Shown here one piece after another: positions 5,024 to 6,354 of a stretch of 6,354 nucleotides of DNA. The number at the start of each line of letters is the position of its first letter. Within the stretch, counting starts at the first letter, position 1. This DNA comes from Chloroflexota bacterium (lineage in GTDB: Bacteria > Chloroflexota > Dehalococcoidia > Lucifugimonadales > JACPCL1), in contig JACQUI010000162.1 in the NCBI GenBank assembly GCA_016210395.1, forward strand, positions 1 through 6,354. The letters run 5' to 3'. The position numbers and the translations under genes were made by a program. The notes below the pieces were generated by a model. The model worked only from the letters and a program-made list of their open reading frames with translations. It was not told the DNA's origin and did not search any database.

Positions 5024-5971
5024 ATGGAGTTCGGTATTCAGCTTCCCACCACCCTTCCCAGCAGCAAGCCCACCAGGTACCTGACGAACCTCATCAAGGA
5101 GTGCGACCAGATGGGCTTCCGGTACATCTCCTACGTTGACCACTTCGGTGTGGGCCGCCCCCTCCTGGACCCGCTCACCCTCTCCTGCGTCGTGGCCGAG
5201 GCCTCCGACCGCATGCGCATCGTGCCTGCCATATCCATCATCGTCATGCGCGGCATCGTCCCGCTGGCCAAGCATTTTGCCACCATGGACTACCTCACTG
5301 AAGGCCGCTTCATCGCCGGCATCGGGCCCGGCTCCCAGGACCAGGAGTACAGAATGGTTGGCCTAGACCCGCAGGGGCGATGGCCCCGCTTCGAGGAGGC
5401 GGCTAGGGCGCTGCGCTCGCTCCTTGTGCCCGGCGCGCAGGCCTTCACCGGCAAGTATTACTCAACCGAAGGGGTCAGCATCGAGCCGCGCGGCGCGCAG
5501 CAACCCCATATCCCCATCTGGATCGGCAGTTGGGGGAGCGAAGCGGGCTTGCGCCGCGTAGCGCGACTGGCCGACGGCTGGCTGGCTTCGGCCCTGGACT
5601 CGACGCCGGAGCGATTCGGTGAAGCGAAGGCCCGCCTTGAACCCATGCTGCGCAGAGCAGGCAAGGACCCCGCGGCCTTCCCCAACGCCGTCTGCACCAT
5701 GGCCCTCTACCTGTCCGACAACCCCACCGAGTTCGAAGGCATGGGCAGACCGCCCGAACGCGCCGTTCGTGAGGGAGAGCCGCCCCGCCAGCGCGTCATG
5801 GTCGGCAGTTTCGCCGAGTGCGAGGAGAAGCTGCACCGCTGGGACGCCAATGGCGCACAGGCCCTCTTCTTGCGTCCCGTGAAGGACGACCTCCAGCAAG
5901 CCCATGCCTTCATGAACAGGATTGCATCCAGACTGCGTCGGACCCCGGCCGCTACCACTGCGTCAGAATAA
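5024..5971 (+). CDS. LLM-class flavin/F420-dependent oxidoreductase
   Basis: 315 aa, typical for a luciferase-like monooxygenase-fold (TIM barrel) enzyme. Visible family blocks: strand 1 'FGIQLP' at 3-8; 'MGFRYISYVDHF' at 30-41, the usual 'G-F-x-x-[LI]-x-x-x-DHF' block; 'LAKHFATMDYLTEGRFIAGIG' region at 81-101; Glu 108 and 'GRWPRFEEAARALRSL' at 118-133; and 'PHIPIWIGSWG' at 161-171 followed by 'RLADGWL', the phosphate/flavin-contacting region. Members use reduced FMN or F420 to oxidise or reduce small organics; the cofactor and substrate cannot be told from this sequence. It has its own promoter, 158 bases after the reductase gene. The plus strand here is C-rich, unlike the three upstream genes, which may mean a different origin. 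Cytoplasmic. Downstream lies a strong hairpin. Confidence 0.92.
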   Translation: MEFGIQLPTTLPSSKPTRYLTNLIKECDQMGFRYISYVDHFGVGRPLLDPLTLSCVVAEASDRMRIVPAISIIVMRGIVPLAKHFATMDYLTEGRFIAGIGPGSQDQEYRMVGLDPQGRWPRFEEAARALRSLLVPGAQAFTGKYYSTEGVSIEPRGAQQPHIPIWIGSWGSEAGLRRVARLADGWLASALDSTPERFGEAKARLEPMLRRAGKDPAAFPNAVCTMALYLSDNPTEFEGMGRPPERAVREGEPPRQRVMVGSFAECEEKLHRWDANGAQALFLRPVKDDLQQAHAFMNRIASRLRRTPAATTASE

Positions 5972-5973
5972 TG

Positions 5974-6219
5974 AGACCATTGGCCCATCGCCTGCGGCTG
6001 TGGCAACGCGGGGTGCTGCCCGCCGGCCGGCCCCGCTGCCACAATGGGCAGCCGCGCCGTCCTCCCAGGCAGTGCGGCGATGAGGGGCAGCGCCGCCAAG
6101 GTGGCTAGCCCGCCCAGCCAGATGGAGGGTGCGTAGCTGCCGCCCAGGTCGAAGAGCATGCCCCCCAGCCAGCCACCCAGTCCTATGCCCATCAGCGCCC
6201 CAGCCAAGGCGGTCTTTCT
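5974..6219 (-). pseudogene. MFS transporter C-terminal remnant (last two helices)
   Basis: On the minus strand about 80 codons read as the end of a major facilitator transporter: 'ALMGIGLGGWLGGMLFDLGGSY' region (helix 11 with the family's G-rich 'GGWLGG..FD..GSY' turn) at 6201-6133, then a second hydrophobic stretch 'APSIWLGGLATLAALPLI' (helix 12) at 6132-6079, then a basic tail. A full MFS protein has about 400 residues, so the first ten helices are missing. An in-frame stop lies at 6294-6292 and the sequence before 6219 no longer looks like MFS. The frame has no stop after the tail and runs on antisense through the LLM gene to 5707, which suggests the natural stop was also lost. The upstream break abuts a transposase remnant. 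Confidence 0.6.
5983..6049. repeat. Large inverted repeat after the LLM gene
   Basis: TGTGGCA (5999-6005) pairs with TGCCACA (6037-6043), and CGGGG (6009-6013) with CCCCG (6031-6035). An outer GCCCAT (5983-5988) pairs with ATGGGC (6044-6049), leaving a 10-base bulge on the left. It starts 12 bases after the LLM stop. No T run follows, so any terminator role would need a factor. It lies inside the MFS remnant's tail, so part may simply be old coding sequence. Confidence 0.5.
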
Positions 6220-6354
6220 TGCTGTGTGGACTCCTTGCCCACTATCCCACCCACCAACAGGTCTCAGACGTTCAACTGAGCGACGTCTATCTCACACGCG
6301 ACTCGTTCCATGGCGAATGGAACTACACCATCAACCCTCGTCAAAGGCTCACAT
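6208..6354 (+). pseudogene. ISAzo13/Rhodopirellula-type transposase C-terminal remnant, frameshifted
   Basis: From 6237 the frame reads AHYPTHQQVSDVQL, then LTRDSFHGEWNYTINPR and on to the window edge. This matches, from memory, the C-terminal end of ISAzo13-family DDE transposases ('YPTG-x-x-VSD...L-x-RD-x-FHGEWNYTI-x-P'). The piece just before it, GGLSCCVDS, lies in a different frame (6208-6234) and fits the preceding 'GL...LD' block; removing the two bases TT at 6235-6236 joins the pieces with the family's Asp-to-Tyr spacing. So this looks like a decayed copy with a 2-base frameshift and everything N-terminal lost. The Gly of the YPTG motif is also replaced by His. It abuts the MFS remnant. 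The true end of the gene may be just past base 6354. Confidence 0.6.

Noticed and set aside
5707..5973. Continuation of the minus-strand MFS frame through the LLM gene
   Set aside because: After the second helix and tail the peptide loses any MFS character and is antisense to the clear LLM coding sequence.
1..6354. CRISPR array, toxin-antitoxin pair, defence island or prophage
   Set aside because: No regularly spaced repeats, and no cas, toxin, restriction, integrase or phage structural motifs were seen. The only mobile sequences are the two transposase pieces at the edges.

Overview
This 6.35 kb window comes from a GC-rich bacterial chromosome. The gene mix points to Chloroflexota of the SAR202/Dehalococcoidia type: an enolase-superfamily enzyme, a ketopantoate-reductase-like protein and a luciferase-like (LLM) flavin oxidoreductase sit side by side, and SAR202 genomes are known for large expansions of enolase-superfamily and flavin monooxygenase paralogs. 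This assignment is an inference from gene content. There is no rRNA or taxonomic marker in the window.

Left end (1-345): the N-terminus of a transposase on the minus strand runs off the window. Its start region holds a perfect 9-bp hairpin, and beyond that lie short repeats that look like an insertion-sequence end. A complete tRNA-Gly(CCC) follows, with a good extended -10 promoter and a textbook intrinsic terminator. About 395 bases without a convincing gene follow (344-739), containing a strong 10-bp hairpin at 501-536.

Middle (740-4865): three plus-strand genes. A 618-aa ABC exporter half-transporter (TM domain fused to ATPase) comes first. After a 106-base gap with an extended -10 promoter and a foldable leader come a mandelate racemase/muconate lactonizing enzyme family protein (390 aa) and a ketopantoate-reductase family protein (325 aa). 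These last two are 12 bases apart, and the ribosome binding site of the second overlaps the stop of the first, so they are very probably one translational unit. A workable hypothesis is that the enolase-superfamily enzyme dehydrates a sugar acid or similar hydroxy acid to a 2-keto-3-deoxy acid, which the reductase then reduces to a 2-hydroxy acid.

Right part (4866-6354): a 158-base gap holds two hairpins (one like a REP-type repeat) and another copy of the same promoter 10-mer found before the enolase gene. It is followed by a 315-aa LLM-class flavin/F420-dependent oxidoreductase. Downstream are remnants: the last two membrane helices of an MFS transporter on the minus strand, abutting the decayed C-terminal part of an ISAzo13/Rhodopirellula-type transposase on the plus strand. 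Mobile-element sequence therefore brackets a small cluster of catabolic and export genes. I see no CRISPR array and no clear defence system. The most interesting points are the dehydratase-reductase pair with its altered reductase active site, the shared promoter element, the occluded transposase start, and the remnant junction at the right edge.
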